In this document: piece after piece, positions 47,987-56,028 of the stretch
Layout: each line of letters begins with the position of its first letter
Numbering within the stretch: position 1 is the first letter of the stretch
Position numbers and translations under genes: made by a program
NCBI GenBank assembly: GCA_030613505.1
Contig: JAUWLW010000003.1
Location: forward strand, 42,066 to 106,065
Length of the DNA stretch: 64,000 nucleotides
DNA from: Candidatus Zixiibacteriota bacterium
GTDB lineage: Bacteria; RBG-13-66-14; B26-G2; WVWN01
Direction of reading: 5' to 3'
The notes under the pieces: generated by a model
The model's input: only the letters and a program-made list of their open reading frames with translations
What the model was told of the DNA's origin: nothing
Databases searched by the model: none

Positions 47987-48301
47987 ATGGACGCGGAAGA
48001 AGAGAGAATCAAAACCATCCGGCGTATGATCCGGGAAGCGTACCTGGCACTCCCGGGCGAAGAAGAGGAACAATTGGCCCGCGAGGTCACCGGCCTGCTG
48101 GAAAATGTGGAGATATTGGCCGCGTTGGACGTCGAGGAAGGGCCGCCGCCCCCGGCCTTAGAGCCGTCGGAATTGCGGGCCGACGAGGTGCAACCGTCGC
48201 TCCCCGTCGACGACGCGCTGGCGAACGCGCCCGAGAGCCACGACGACTTCGTAGCGGTACCCAAAGTGCTGGCGCCGGAAGAAAAAGGTGACTCAGAATG
48301 A
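47987..48301 (+). CDS. gatC: Aspartyl/glutamyl-tRNA amidotransferase subunit C
   Basis: 104 residues. IREAYLALPGEEEEQLAREV opens the clamp helix, ENVEILAALDVEEGPPPPAL follows, and ELRADEVQPSLPVDDALANA then PESHDDFVAVPKVL gives the diagnostic GatC ending. GatC wraps GatA and links it to GatB in the enzyme that amidates misacylated Glu-tRNA(Gln) or Asp-tRNA(Asn). GatA is encoded 1.1 kb downstream, with a Kelch lipoprotein gene between; gatB is not in the window. The next gene overlaps its stop by 4 bases. Confidence 0.9.
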   Translation: MDAEEERIKTIRRMIREAYLALPGEEEEQLAREVTGLLENVEILAALDVEEGPPPPALEPSELRADEVQPSLPVDDALANAPESHDDFVAVPKVLAPEEKGDSE

Positions 48302-49419
48302 AAACTCGGCGCATCGTCGCGGTATCGTTACTCGCCACCGTGTCCGCTTGCACCGCACCCGAGAAAGGCGAGCCGACGGCGGAGACGGCGGCCGAACCGG
48401 AAAAGGCTCCCGTCATTGAGACGCTTAAAGCCCCGACCGCCGCCGCCGACATAAAATGGGAGGAGTGGGCGACCGTAGGAGCCGCCGACGCCGAACTGGA
48501 TTGGCCGGCGGGGGTCGCCAAAACGCGGGGCGCGCTGTTTCTGGTCGGAACTCGCGCGTTGAAAAGAACCGCCGGCCCGGGGCCACGAGCCGAAATCGTT
48601 TTCATTAAAGTAAAACCCGCCGGCCTCGAGGAAGTCGCGGCTTACCCGAGTCATTTCGGCGAACGCGCCGGCGCAGCCGTAGCCGCGGGCCCCGGCGGCC
48701 GATTATGGTTCGTCGGCGGCATGTACACGCCGCCGCCCATAAAGCTGGCTCCTGGAGGGCGGTTGGATTTCGCCGAATTGAGTACGCCCGTCGGCGAGGT
48801 GTACACCTGGAACCCGGTAACGAAAGAATTCAGGCTGGAGACGTTTTTACCCGTACCGCGCGGCGACGCCGCGGCTTTCTTCGCCGACGGCGAGTTATAC
48901 GTCGTGGGCGGCAGATACAACCCGGCGGAACCGGCCGACGTTAACAACCGCCAAGTGCATCGCTATAACCCGCGCGACGGCCTATGGACGAAACAACACG
49001 ACCTCCGGGCGCCGCTCGCTCGAGCCGCGGCGGCCGTGGCCCGGCGAGGTCTGTACGTGATCGGCGGCATGCAACTCAAACCGGCGCACGTTACCAACGC
49101 CGTACGTCGATACGACCTCGTCGTGTACAAATGGCAAACGTTGCCGCAACTCCCGCGCCCGCGCGCCGGCGCCGCCGCGTTCGTCGTAGGCGATTATATA
49201 TACGTCGTCGGCGGCTTTGAAGCCGAAGCTCTCGGCTCACCCCCGCGGATGGCTCTAAAAACGTTCCGCTACGATTTGAACGAAAAGGGGTGGGAGGAAC
49301 TCCCCTCCCCCCTCCCCGAAGGGTGTTCGTTGGTGGCTTTCGACGGCTCGCACTTCTACCTGGTGGCGGCTCATAAGACTTACCGCGGCCGCATCGTACG
49401 CGCTAAAGCCCAGAGTTAA
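48298..49419 (+). CDS. Kelch-repeat lipoprotein
   Basis: 373 residues. Signal MKTRRIVAVSLLATVSAC with lipobox Cys18, then an Ala/Glu/Pro linker. About five Kelch blades follow: GGRLWFVGGMYTPPP, DGELYVVGGRYNPAEPADVN, RRGLYVIGGMQLKPAHVTNA, GDYIYVVGGFEAEALGS, each with the G-G pair. Expected to be a beta-propeller anchored to a membrane face, probably the outer membrane. ATG 48298 overlaps the gatC stop (ATGA), so it is translated together with gatC and gatA, an odd company for an envelope protein. Function unknown. Confidence 0.85.
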   Translation: MKTRRIVAVSLLATVSACTAPEKGEPTAETAAEPEKAPVIETLKAPTAAADIKWEEWATVGAADAELDWPAGVAKTRGALFLVGTRALKRTAGPGPRAEIVFIKVKPAGLEEVAAYPSHFGERAGAAVAAGPGGRLWFVGGMYTPPPIKLAPGGRLDFAELSTPVGEVYTWNPVTKEFRLETFLPVPRGDAAAFFADGELYVVGGRYNPAEPADVNNRQVHRYNPRDGLWTKQHDLRAPLARAAAAVARRGLYVIGGMQLKPAHVTNAVRRYDLVVYKWQTLPQLPRPRAGAAAFVVGDYIYVVGGFEAEALGSPPRMALKTFRYDLNEKGWEELPSPLPEGCSLVAFDGSHFYLVAAHKTYRGRIVRAKAQS

Positions 49420-49426
49420 ATTATTT

Positions 49427-50857
49427 ATGGACCTGATAAACCTTACGGCGGCCGAAATCGCGGCCAAGGTGCGCGCGGGCGAACTCGCCCCGGGCGAAGC
49501 GGCCGACGCTTTCCGCCGTCGCGTCGACGCGCACGACGCCGCCGTCGGCGCGTTCCTTTGCTTGAACGACCGCGACGCCCCCGCAACCCCGGACGGCCCT
49601 CTGGCAGGAGTCCCCGTCGCCGTCAAAGACAACATATGTACGGACTGGATGACCACCACCGCGGCTTCTCGCATCATAGAAAACTACCGACCTCCGTACA
49701 ACGCCACCGTCGTCGATAGATTATTAAAGGCCGGCGCCCACGTCATTGGCAAAACGAACCTCGACGAATTCGGGATGGGGTCCTCCACCGAATACTCCGC
49801 GTTCTTCCCCACTAAAAACCCCCGCGACCTAACCCGCGCTCCGGGGGGTTCGAGCGGCGGCTCCGCGGCAGCGGTCTGCGCCGGCTTCGCGCCCCTCGCC
49901 CTGGGGTCGGATACCGGCGGTTCCATCCGCCAACCGGCGGCGATGTGCGGCGTCGTCGGCCTTAAACCTACCTACGGCCGCGTACCGCGCTACGGCCTCA
50001 TAGCTTTCGCGCCGTCCTTCGACCAAATAGGCCCGCTGACCCGCAACGCTAAGGATGCCGCGCTGTTATTGCAAGTCATCGCCGGCTTCGACCCTCGCGA
50101 GGCGACGTCCAGCCGCCGCGACGTACCCGACTACGTCGCCGCCCTCGAGCGCGACTACGGTACTTTTAAGGTGGGCCTGATACGGGAATTCTTCGGCGAC
50201 GACGTTGCCCCGGGCGTAAAGGCGGGGATAGAGAACGCCCTCCGCAAACTGGAATCAATAGGGCACGCGGTGGAACGGGCCGCGATTCCGAGCGCCTCCT
50301 GGGCGCTCCCCACTTACTACGTAACCGCCTGCGCGGAAACCTACTCCAACCTCGCTCGCTACCAGGGTGTGTTATTCGGGCCGCGGGCCGACGGTTACGA
50401 CGGCCCGGCCGATATGGTGGCTAAGTCCCGCGCCCGCGGCTTCGGCGGGGAGGTGCGGCGACGGCTGGCTGCCGGCGCGTACGCGTTGTCCATCGGTTAC
50501 CGCGACCGCTATTACGCCAAGGCGCAGACGATCCGCCAACACATGCGGGTTCAGTTCGCCGCGGCGTTCGAACAATTCGACTTCCTCGTGTACCCGGTGT
50601 CGCCGTTTACGGCTTTCAAGCTGAATACGCGCAACCTCGACCCCCAGCTAATGTACCTGGCCGATATCTTCACGGGCCTGGCGAACCTGGTCGGCCTCCC
50701 CGCCCTCTCTTTGCCCTGCGGCTTCGACGAGGAAGGGCTGCCGGTAGCGATACACGTCATGTCGCGGCCTTGGGACGAGGAGAGGCTACTGGCGCTGGGC
50801 CACCGCCTGGAGCTCGAGCTGGCGCTGCCCCGAGACGCCGTAACGCCCCAGGTATAA
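49427..50857 (+). CDS. gatA: Aspartyl/glutamyl-tRNA amidotransferase subunit A
   Basis: 476 residues, amidase-signature enzyme. The Ser-cisSer-Lys triad is seen in GVPVAVKDNICTDWMTT (Lys), APGGSSGGSAAAVCAGFAPL (cis-Ser) and GSDTGGSIRQPAAMCGVVGL (nucleophile Ser). TYGRVPRYGLIAFAPSFDQI is the GatA marker segment, and YPVSPFTAFKLNTRN then VGLPALSLPCGFDEEGLPVA lie near the C-terminus. Generates ammonia from glutamine for transamidation by GatB. ATG 49427 follows the Kelch gene by 7 bases. Confidence 0.95.
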   Translation: MDLINLTAAEIAAKVRAGELAPGEAADAFRRRVDAHDAAVGAFLCLNDRDAPATPDGPLAGVPVAVKDNICTDWMTTTAASRIIENYRPPYNATVVDRLLKAGAHVIGKTNLDEFGMGSSTEYSAFFPTKNPRDLTRAPGGSSGGSAAAVCAGFAPLALGSDTGGSIRQPAAMCGVVGLKPTYGRVPRYGLIAFAPSFDQIGPLTRNAKDAALLLQVIAGFDPREATSSRRDVPDYVAALERDYGTFKVGLIREFFGDDVAPGVKAGIENALRKLESIGHAVERAAIPSASWALPTYYVTACAETYSNLARYQGVLFGPRADGYDGPADMVAKSRARGFGGEVRRRLAAGAYALSIGYRDRYYAKAQTIRQHMRVQFAAAFEQFDFLVYPVSPFTAFKLNTRNLDPQLMYLADIFTGLANLVGLPALSLPCGFDEEGLPVAIHVMSRPWDEERLLALGHRLELELALPRDAVTPQV

Positions 50858-50924
50858 TTAAACACGGCCCAGAAATCCGTAACGGGACCGGCAGCGGCGT
50901 CACTAATACGGCGGTGATAGAATA

Positions 50925-51530
50925 ATGAAAACGAAAAAGGAGTTATTAGCGCGCGTTCTCCTACCGACGCTCTTTTTGGGGGTTTTAGGTGCGGCCGGTT
51001 GCGGCGACGAGGAATTAACGCCGACCGAACGCGGGCCGTACGACGCGACCGAGCCCAAGTACGTCCTCGCCAACGTCGAGCTCGCCTTCAACCGCGGCGA
51101 CGTTAATTTTTTAACCAACTGCCTCGCCGGCGACTTCGCGTTCTACTTCGACGTCAACGACATAGGCAAAAAAGTCGACGGCTACACTATCCCGACGTCG
51201 TGGACGCGGGATGAATTCCTAACGGCGGCCGGCAACTTGTTTGCCGAAACTCACGACATCTCGTTAACCAACCACTGGCGCGGGATAAGAACGCCGGGGC
51301 GGGGCGAAACCTCGCATTTCGCCGGCAACGTCGCCTTGGAGATCGTAGTCATGCTTGACGCGATCAACGGATACACGCTGGAAAACGGCATGTGCGACTA
51401 CGAGTCTACCAGGACGCCGGCGCAGAAGTGGTATCTCTACAAGTGGCGGGACCGCACCCTCGAATGCAGTGGCGGCGGTTGTATCGCCGGCATGACTCTC
51501 GGACAAATCCTTGCCCGCTATCATCCGTGA
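50925..51530 (+). CDS. Putative lipoprotein of unknown function
   Basis: 201 residues: basic start MKTKKELLARV, hydrophobic core, lipobox LGAAGC at residue 26. The mature part reads EPKYVLANVELAFNRGDVNF, LTNCLAGDFAFYFDVND, ARDEFLTAAGNLFAETH-like helix and a beta-sheet ending EKWYLYKWRDRTLE-like. This order (helices, then curved sheet with a W-x-L-Y-K-W strand) resembles NTF2-like SnoaL folds used by lipoproteins of candidate-phylum genomes. Four cysteines in the mature chain may pair. ATG 50925 is the only start before the signal. Confidence 0.65.
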   Translation: MKTKKELLARVLLPTLFLGVLGAAGCGDEELTPTERGPYDATEPKYVLANVELAFNRGDVNFLTNCLAGDFAFYFDVNDIGKKVDGYTIPTSWTRDEFLTAAGNLFAETHDISLTNHWRGIRTPGRGETSHFAGNVALEIVVMLDAINGYTLENGMCDYESTRTPAQKWYLYKWRDRTLECSGGGCIAGMTLGQILARYHP

Positions 51531-51558
51531 CCCCGCAGCGCCCCCAAGGACAATATAC

Positions 51559-51588
51559 TTGACATCACTCTCCGCGTAAGTCTATAAT
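51559..51588 (+). promoter_or_regulatory. Promoter upstream of the deleted transsulfuration gene
   Basis: TTGACA (51559-51564), 18-base spacer, TATAAT (51583-51588). Both boxes are consensus; leader of about 40 bases. It also probably serves the lipoprotein gene at 51941. Confidence 0.75.
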
Positions 51589-51635
51589 CCCACCGTACAT
51601 ATTTCCAACGCCGACGGCGAGCAATTCCATTACTA

Positions 51636-51920
51636 ATGAAGCGGCCAAAGTTCTATACCCGCGCTGCGCGGGGTACGGCCCCCGTAGACGACGGTACGGG
51701 CGCGCTATCGGTCCCCATCTATCAAACGGCGTCATTCGCCGTCAGCTTCGGCGACGCGCTCACGTTGGTACAGCATCCTCCGGGCGTAACCCACGGCGCC
51801 TTCGAAGCGGAGCGAGCCGCCGGCGCCGGCATGACACCCGGCTTTTTAAGGATATCGGCGGGATTGGAAGACACGGAAGACATTACCGCCGATTTGGCCC
51901 AAGCCTTGGGGAAAGCGTAA
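51636..51920 (+). pseudogene. Internally deleted cystathionine gamma-synthase/O-acetylhomoserine sulfhydrylase relic
   Basis: 94 residues that join the two ends of a PLP transsulfuration enzyme. Residues 1-30 (TRAARGTAPVDDGTGALSVP, IYQTASF) match the N-terminus. From about residue 31, AVSFGDALTLVQHPPGVTHG then AGAGMTPGFLRISAGLEDTE and DITADLAQAL match the C-terminus. Roughly 300 central residues, including the PLP lysine and substrate site, are missing, and the reading frame is kept across the join. A normal enzyme is about 390-430 residues. Since it cannot bind PLP conventionally it is most likely a relic, though a strong promoter remains upstream. Confidence 0.8.
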
Positions 51921-51940
51921 TTCTGAGAAGCGAGGTTATC

Positions 51941-52579
51941 ATGCGTCGTCTCATAACGGCCGCAACGCTATGCGGCGTACTAATCTTCGTCACAGGGTGC
52001 ATATCGTACAAGCAGCACACCGCCTTCGAAAGCGACGGCTCCGGCCGCATAGTGGTAGACACGTGGGTCGACTACTTCAACGGCGACGAAGAAGGGGGCC
52101 AGGACGCGGAGGAAAACGCTCAACCCGAGATCAGCGAAGAATTGGGGCCGGCTTTCGCCGACTTGGAGGGCGTTACGGTCGAGGAAAACTGGACCGAGCT
52201 CGAGGGTGAGGGAGAAGAACGCCGCGAACACACCCACCTCGTCCTCTCGTTCGACAAGGTCGAAAGGCTCAACGGTCACGGCGTCTTCAAGAATCAGGAA
52301 TTGACGTTCCAAAAGAAAGGCGACGAGTTCTCATTCACGCAGGTTATCCACAACGAAAGCAAGGAAGAACAAGAGGAATCTCCGGAGGAAAGCGAGGAGC
52401 TCGCGCGCACCCTTTTCGAGGGTTACACGTTCACGTACGCGGTGGTCATGCCGGGCCGGGTCGTCGACACCAGTGGGACCGTAGGCGACGACGGACGGAC
52501 GGTAACGTGGGAATGGCCGCTCTTCGACTTAGCTAACGAAGAGGAAATAATAATGACGGCCACGTCGAAAAAGGAGTGA
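51941..52579 (+). CDS. LppM-like lipoprotein (first paralogue)
   Basis: 212 residues. Signal with lipobox FVTGC (Cys20), then ISYKQHTAFESDGSGRIVVD, the C-x-x-Y-x-x-x-x-x-x-D-G-S-G opening of the LppM-like/DUF3153-type domain. The second half has GRVVDTSGTVGDDGRTVTWE, WPLFDLANEEEIIMTA. An acidic insert (ESKEEQEESPEESEEL) lies between. Paralogue of the gene at 52733. Surface lipoprotein of unknown function. It starts 20 bases after the transsulfuration relic. Confidence 0.72.
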   Translation: MRRLITAATLCGVLIFVTGCISYKQHTAFESDGSGRIVVDTWVDYFNGDEEGGQDAEENAQPEISEELGPAFADLEGVTVEENWTELEGEGEERREHTHLVLSFDKVERLNGHGVFKNQELTFQKKGDEFSFTQVIHNESKEEQEESPEESEELARTLFEGYTFTYAVVMPGRVVDTSGTVGDDGRTVTWEWPLFDLANEEEIIMTATSKKE

Positions 52580-52604
52580 TGCCCGGCACGGACGTAAATT
52601 GCGG

Positions 52605-52633
52605 TTGACAGGGGAGACGTCCGTTGTTAGAAT
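52605..52633 (+). promoter_or_regulatory. Promoter for the second LppM-like gene
   Basis: TTGACA (52605-52610), 17-base spacer, TAGAAT (52628-52633); leader about 90 bases ending in AGGAGGAG before ATG 52733. Confidence 0.72.
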
Positions 52634-52732
52634 GCCGGCAATCGGAAAGCGCCACGGCTAGATAGCGGGCCGAAGGCGTATTTGCGGTATACTACCGCCC
52701 CAACACGTTTTCATAATTAGGAGGAGAACTTT

Positions 52733-53521
52733 ATGCGCTCAAAAATGCTGGGCCTCGCGGCCTTCGCCGTCGCCCTGGTCGTAGTAGCCGGTTGCATTAA
52801 TTACGACCAGGAACTCACGCTGAACGCCGACGGCTCGGGGACGGTAAAGGTAAGGTACGACCGGACGGGCGGAAGCACCGGAGAAGAAGAGGAAGAAGGC
52901 AGCCTCGATATGAGCGCCGCGCCCAAGCTCTCGTTTACCGAGGAAGAGATTACGGCGGAATACGAGGGCTCGGCCGTCACGGTCCGTGACATCGTTATAG
53001 GCGAAACGGACGCGGGCGTCCCTGAGGCTACCTACTACATCGACTTCGAAAACGTTACGGACCTCAACGGCTACGGCATTTTCGCCCTCGAGGGCGACAA
53101 ACTAAAACAAACGTTCTCTCTCGACTCGGCCGGCGACACGCAGGTCTTCAAGCAACTCGTCCAACTCAAGATGGACGTTGAAGACCCGTCGCAGCTTTCC
53201 GACTACAAATTCACGTACCTTCTGAACGCGCCCGGCGAAGTAGTCGAGACTAACGGTACGGTTACCGAAAATACCGTTAAATGGGAATACTCCCTCGACA
53301 AACTCATCAATGCCGACACCGAAATGACGGCGACCTACAAAGGGGCCGCGCCTGCCGCCGGCGGCAATATCGCAGTTATCATAGGTATCATCCTCTGCGT
53401 CATAATAGTAATCGTAATCATCATCGTAATCATCGTCCTGCTGATGAAAAAGAAGAAGAAACCCGCGGGGCCGGTGCCGACGCCGACGCCGCCTTCCGAA
53501 CCCGGGCAACCCGCCGCTTAA
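52733..53521 (+). CDS. LppM-like lipoprotein with C-terminal membrane helix (second paralogue)
   Basis: 262 residues; AGGAGGAG precedes ATG 52733. Lipobox VVAGC (Cys21) then INYDQELTLNADGSGTVKVR, and APGEVVETNGTVTENTVKWE near 185, as in the first paralogue. It adds a very hydrophobic Ile/Val helix (NIAVIIGIILCVIIVIVIII and beyond), five Lys and a Pro-rich tail. If both ends work, the protein would be tethered by lipid at the N-terminus and by a helix at the C-terminus, with the Lys/Pro tail in the cytoplasm. A terminator follows. Confidence 0.75.
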   Translation: MRSKMLGLAAFAVALVVVAGCINYDQELTLNADGSGTVKVRYDRTGGSTGEEEEEGSLDMSAAPKLSFTEEEITAEYEGSAVTVRDIVIGETDAGVPEATYYIDFENVTDLNGYGIFALEGDKLKQTFSLDSAGDTQVFKQLVQLKMDVEDPSQLSDYKFTYLLNAPGEVVETNGTVTENTVKWEYSLDKLINADTEMTATYKGAAPAAGGNIAVIIGIILCVIIVIVIIIVIIVLLMKKKKKPAGPVPTPTPPSEPGQPAA

Positions 53522-53551
53522 CGCCAATTTACGCGGGGAAACGAGAAATAA

Positions 53552-53577
53552 GGGCGGCCGCAAGGCCGCCCTTTACT
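53552..53577 (+). terminator. Terminator after the second LppM-like gene
   Basis: GGGCGGCC, GCAA loop, GGCCGCCC (53552-53571) then TTTACTT. A TATACT at 53590-53595 shortly after is a possible -10 for recR. Confidence 0.75.
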
Positions 53578-53636
53578 TATAGTTTACGCTATACTAATAT
53601 GGTCCACGGCGGCAACCTGGAACGCGAGTGGTTTTC

Positions 53637-54242
53637 ATGGCGTGGCAGAGCAAATTAATCGGTAGACTCGTTAACGAGCTAACCAAGATGCCGGGCGTCG
53701 GGCGTAAAACCGCCCAACGGCTGACTTATTTCCTCTTAAAAGCCCCCGAGGGGTACGTCGAGAACCTGGCGCGACTACTCAACGAAGTAAAACAACACGT
53801 AAGCCCGTGCCGGGAATGCGGTAATCTGACCGAAGGGGAGCAGTGCGGCGTATGCGCCGACGATACGCGCAACCGCCGCCTTATCTGCGTCGTGGAGGAA
53901 CCAGCCGACCTTACCCTCGTCGAGCGCACCGGCGAATTCAACGGCGTCTATCACGTCCTTATGGGCGTCATATCGCCGCTGGAAGGTATCGGCCCCGACC
54001 AACTGCGTATGGCGGAACTCGTGAACCGAGTGCAAACCCACCAAGCCGTCGAGGTAATAGTCGCGACCGACCCCGACGTCGAGGGCGATACTACCGCGTA
54101 TTACATTGCCAAGCTACTATCCCCGCTGGGGGTTAAAGTTACGCGCATCGCGCGAGGCTTGCCCGTCGGCGGCGACCTCGACTTCGCGGACGAAGTCACG
54201 CTGGCGCAGGCTATCGCCGGGCGGCAAGAAATCGGGAAATGA
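53637..54242 (+). CDS. recR: Recombination protein RecR
   Basis: 201 residues. Helix-hairpin-helix LTKMPGVGRKTAQRLTYFLL, Cys4 zinc finger CRECGNLTEGEQCGVCAD, Toprim domain LICVVEEPADLTLVERTGEF and VIVATDPDVEGDTTAYYIAK, and the C-terminal IARGLPVGGDLDFADEVTLA. Acts with RecO/RecF to load RecA at gaps. ATG 53637 is preferred; GTG 53628 adds three residues and neither has a strong SD. Monocistronic between two terminators. Confidence 0.96.
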   Translation: MAWQSKLIGRLVNELTKMPGVGRKTAQRLTYFLLKAPEGYVENLARLLNEVKQHVSPCRECGNLTEGEQCGVCADDTRNRRLICVVEEPADLTLVERTGEFNGVYHVLMGVISPLEGIGPDQLRMAELVNRVQTHQAVEVIVATDPDVEGDTTAYYIAKLLSPLGVKVTRIARGLPVGGDLDFADEVTLAQAIAGRQEIGK

Positions 54243-54263
54243 GAGGCTCGAGTCACACCGACG

Positions 54264-54298
54264 CAAAAAAAGAGCCGGGCATCGCCGCCCGGCTTTAT
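54264..54298. terminator. Convergent terminator between recR and the tailed secreted protein
   Basis: AGCCGGGC, 6-base loop, GCCCGGCT (54273-54294). Seven A precede on the plus strand, giving a T-tract for the minus-strand gene; TTATCG follows for recR. Confidence 0.82.
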
Positions 54299-54313
54299 CG
54301 TTTCGGCCGTCGG

Positions 54314-55081
54314 TTATCGGAACAACGTCTTGATGCGGCCTAACGACTGGGGTTCGACGCCGACGCCTCGGATATCGACTTTCCACAGACGACCGTTATC
54401 AGGCAAGGTGCTGAGCCACAAGTACCGGCCGTCGTACGTCGCCCCCCAAGGCTCGTCGGCCGGCGCCGGGAACGTCCCGACTACCGTACCCTTTACCGGC
54501 TCGAAGCCGACGATGCGATAGGTTTTCGAAACGTCGTCGTACTCGCCCGTCCAAAGATTTGATCCGTCATGGGCGAGGTCAAAGATTTCGTAGAAAGACG
54601 TGTACGACTTTATTACGCGGCCGTCGACGCGCATTTGGTAGTACCCGTGCGACCACTTCGTGCCGATTTCGGTTCCCCATAGATGGAAGCCGGACCACGC
54701 GAGGCCCTGGCCGAAGTTCCAGTTGACCTTAAACGAGGAGGCCACGCGGCCGCCCCACTCAAAACGGTAAATATAGTTGGTGGCGGTGTTGCCGGCCCAG
54801 AAGTATTTACCGTCGTGAGCCAGGCCGGCGGTATCGGCGCCGGTCTTCGCGAACCTGAAAGACCCGAGGACCGTGCCGCTACGCGGGCCTACCTTCCAAA
54901 TGAGGTATGGCGACGTTTGGCAAAAACAATAAACGTTTCCGTCCGCCCACGTAAGCGCGATCGGTTTCGGCGCGGGAGAGGCGAAGGACGCTACTATCTC
55001 GCCGACGCGCGCCGAAGCGGATACGCCGGTTAACGCCAACGACACCGCGGCCACCAATAATATACGTACAGCTAATTTCAT
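54314..55081 (-). CDS. Secreted beta-propeller-like protein with SLGRIKTLF tail
   Basis: 255 residues. Signal peptide ILLVAAVSLALTGVSASARV; GAGGTGTTGAT before ATG 55081. The body has repeated strand pairs such as AGLAHDGKYFWAGNTATNYI, DLAHDGSNLWTGEYDDVSKT and GATYDGRYLWLSTLPDNGRL, about 45 residues apart, a propeller-like pattern distinct from NHL. It ends GVEPQSLGRIKTLFR, the same tail carried by the three NHL proteins 30 kb away. Own promoter and terminator. Confidence 0.82.
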   Translation of the reverse strand: MKLAVRILLVAAVSLALTGVSASARVGEIVASFASPAPKPIALTWADGNVYCFCQTSPYLIWKVGPRSGTVLGSFRFAKTGADTAGLAHDGKYFWAGNTATNYIYRFEWGGRVASSFKVNWNFGQGLAWSGFHLWGTEIGTKWSHGYYQMRVDGRVIKSYTSFYEIFDLAHDGSNLWTGEYDDVSKTYRIVGFEPVKGTVVGTFPAPADEPWGATYDGRYLWLSTLPDNGRLWKVDIRGVGVEPQSLGRIKTLFR

Positions 55082-55111
55082 ATCAACACCTCGTCTATTC
55101 GTAACGGCCCT

Positions 55112-55140
55112 AATATAAGCGTTTCACCGTAAATAATCAA
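55112..55140 (-). promoter_or_regulatory. Promoter for the tailed secreted protein
   Basis: Minus strand TTGATT (55140-55135), 17 bases, TATATT (55117-55112), leader of about 25 bases to ATG 55081. Confidence 0.65.
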
Positions 55141-55208
55141 GTAAAAAGGCGGTTCGCGCCGTAACGCCGCCGGTTCGCTGATTTCCGGCGAACCGCAGTA
55201 AAAACATT

Positions 55209-55237
55209 TTCCACCTAAACCGACTTTATGTTATAAT
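55209..55237 (+). promoter_or_regulatory. Promoter and long leader of the por operon
   Basis: TTCCAC (55209-55214), 17 bases, TATAAT (55232-55237). The following 190 bases before TTG 55431 contain no gene. They hold a CCGAGCGG/CCGCTC-rich segment (55353-55385) that may fold. No known riboswitch was recognised. This accounts for the 349-base gap 55082-55430. Confidence 0.5.
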
Positions 55238-55430
55238 TTTCTAAGAGTGAACGAGGCCGGACTAAGTTAATTTGTTAGATAGCGGTATAAACTACCCCCC
55301 AAACTAAACTTTTTACGGTTACTCAAGTCTATCGGCGGCGTTGTCGGAAGGCCGAGCGGATGTACCGGTCGCCTCCGCTCCCTCTCAGGCGCGCCGAATA
55401 CGAGGCGTAAACTTAGCGAGGTGATAAGAA

Positions 55431-56009
55431 TTGCCGGTTAAAATCCTCGAAATCCGGTGGCACGGCCGCGGCGGCCAGGGCGTTAAAACCGCGGCAATGT
55501 TGTTCGCCGAGGCGGCAATCGAGGGCGGAAAACACGTCCAAGGTTTTTCCGATTACGGCCCCGAACGCTCGGGCGCACCGATACAGGGCTTCACTCGCCT
55601 CAGCGATAACCCCATCCACCTCCACAACTTCATTACGGACCCGGACGTAGTAGTAGTATTGGACCCCACGCTCCTGGGGACCGTTGGCGTAACGGAGGGT
55701 TTGAAAAAAGGCGGCAAAGTCTTGGTAAATTCTTCCCACGACCCGGCCGAGCTCGCCGCTAAATTGGGCGTAGACAAAGGGCAAGTGTTCGTCGTGGACG
55801 CCAAGAAGATCTCGCTCGAGACGATGGGTCGCGACATGCCCAACTCGCCGATGATGGGCGCCTTGGTAAAAGTCGTCGGCCTGGTCGAATTGCCCTGGAT
55901 CAACCAAACCTTCGAGAAGAAGTTCAGCGCGAAATCCGAGAAGGTCGTAGCCGATAACGTCGCCGCGGTGAAGAGGGCGTACGACGAGGTGCACGGCGCC
56001 GCCAGTTAA
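55431..56009 (+). CDS. porG: 2-oxoacid (pyruvate):ferredoxin oxidoreductase, gamma subunit
   Basis: 192 residues. EIRWHGRGGQGVKTAAMLFA is the gamma-subunit CoA-binding loop, followed by GPERSGAPIQGFTRLSDNPI and VVVLDPTLLGTVGVTEGL. KVLVNSSHDPAELAAKLGV comes next. Start TTG 55431 with GAGGTGATAAG upstream. First gene of porGDAB, whose enzyme interconverts pyruvate and acetyl-CoA using ferredoxin. Substrate pyruvate is inferred; related enzymes use 2-oxoglutarate or branched-chain oxoacids. Confidence 0.93.
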   Translation: MPVKILEIRWHGRGGQGVKTAAMLFAEAAIEGGKHVQGFSDYGPERSGAPIQGFTRLSDNPIHLHNFITDPDVVVVLDPTLLGTVGVTEGLKKGGKVLVNSSHDPAELAAKLGVDKGQVFVVDAKKISLETMGRDMPNSPMMGALVKVVGLVELPWINQTFEKKFSAKSEKVVADNVAAVKRAYDEVHGAAS

Positions 56010-56028
56010 AAACGGAGGCAACGTAAAA

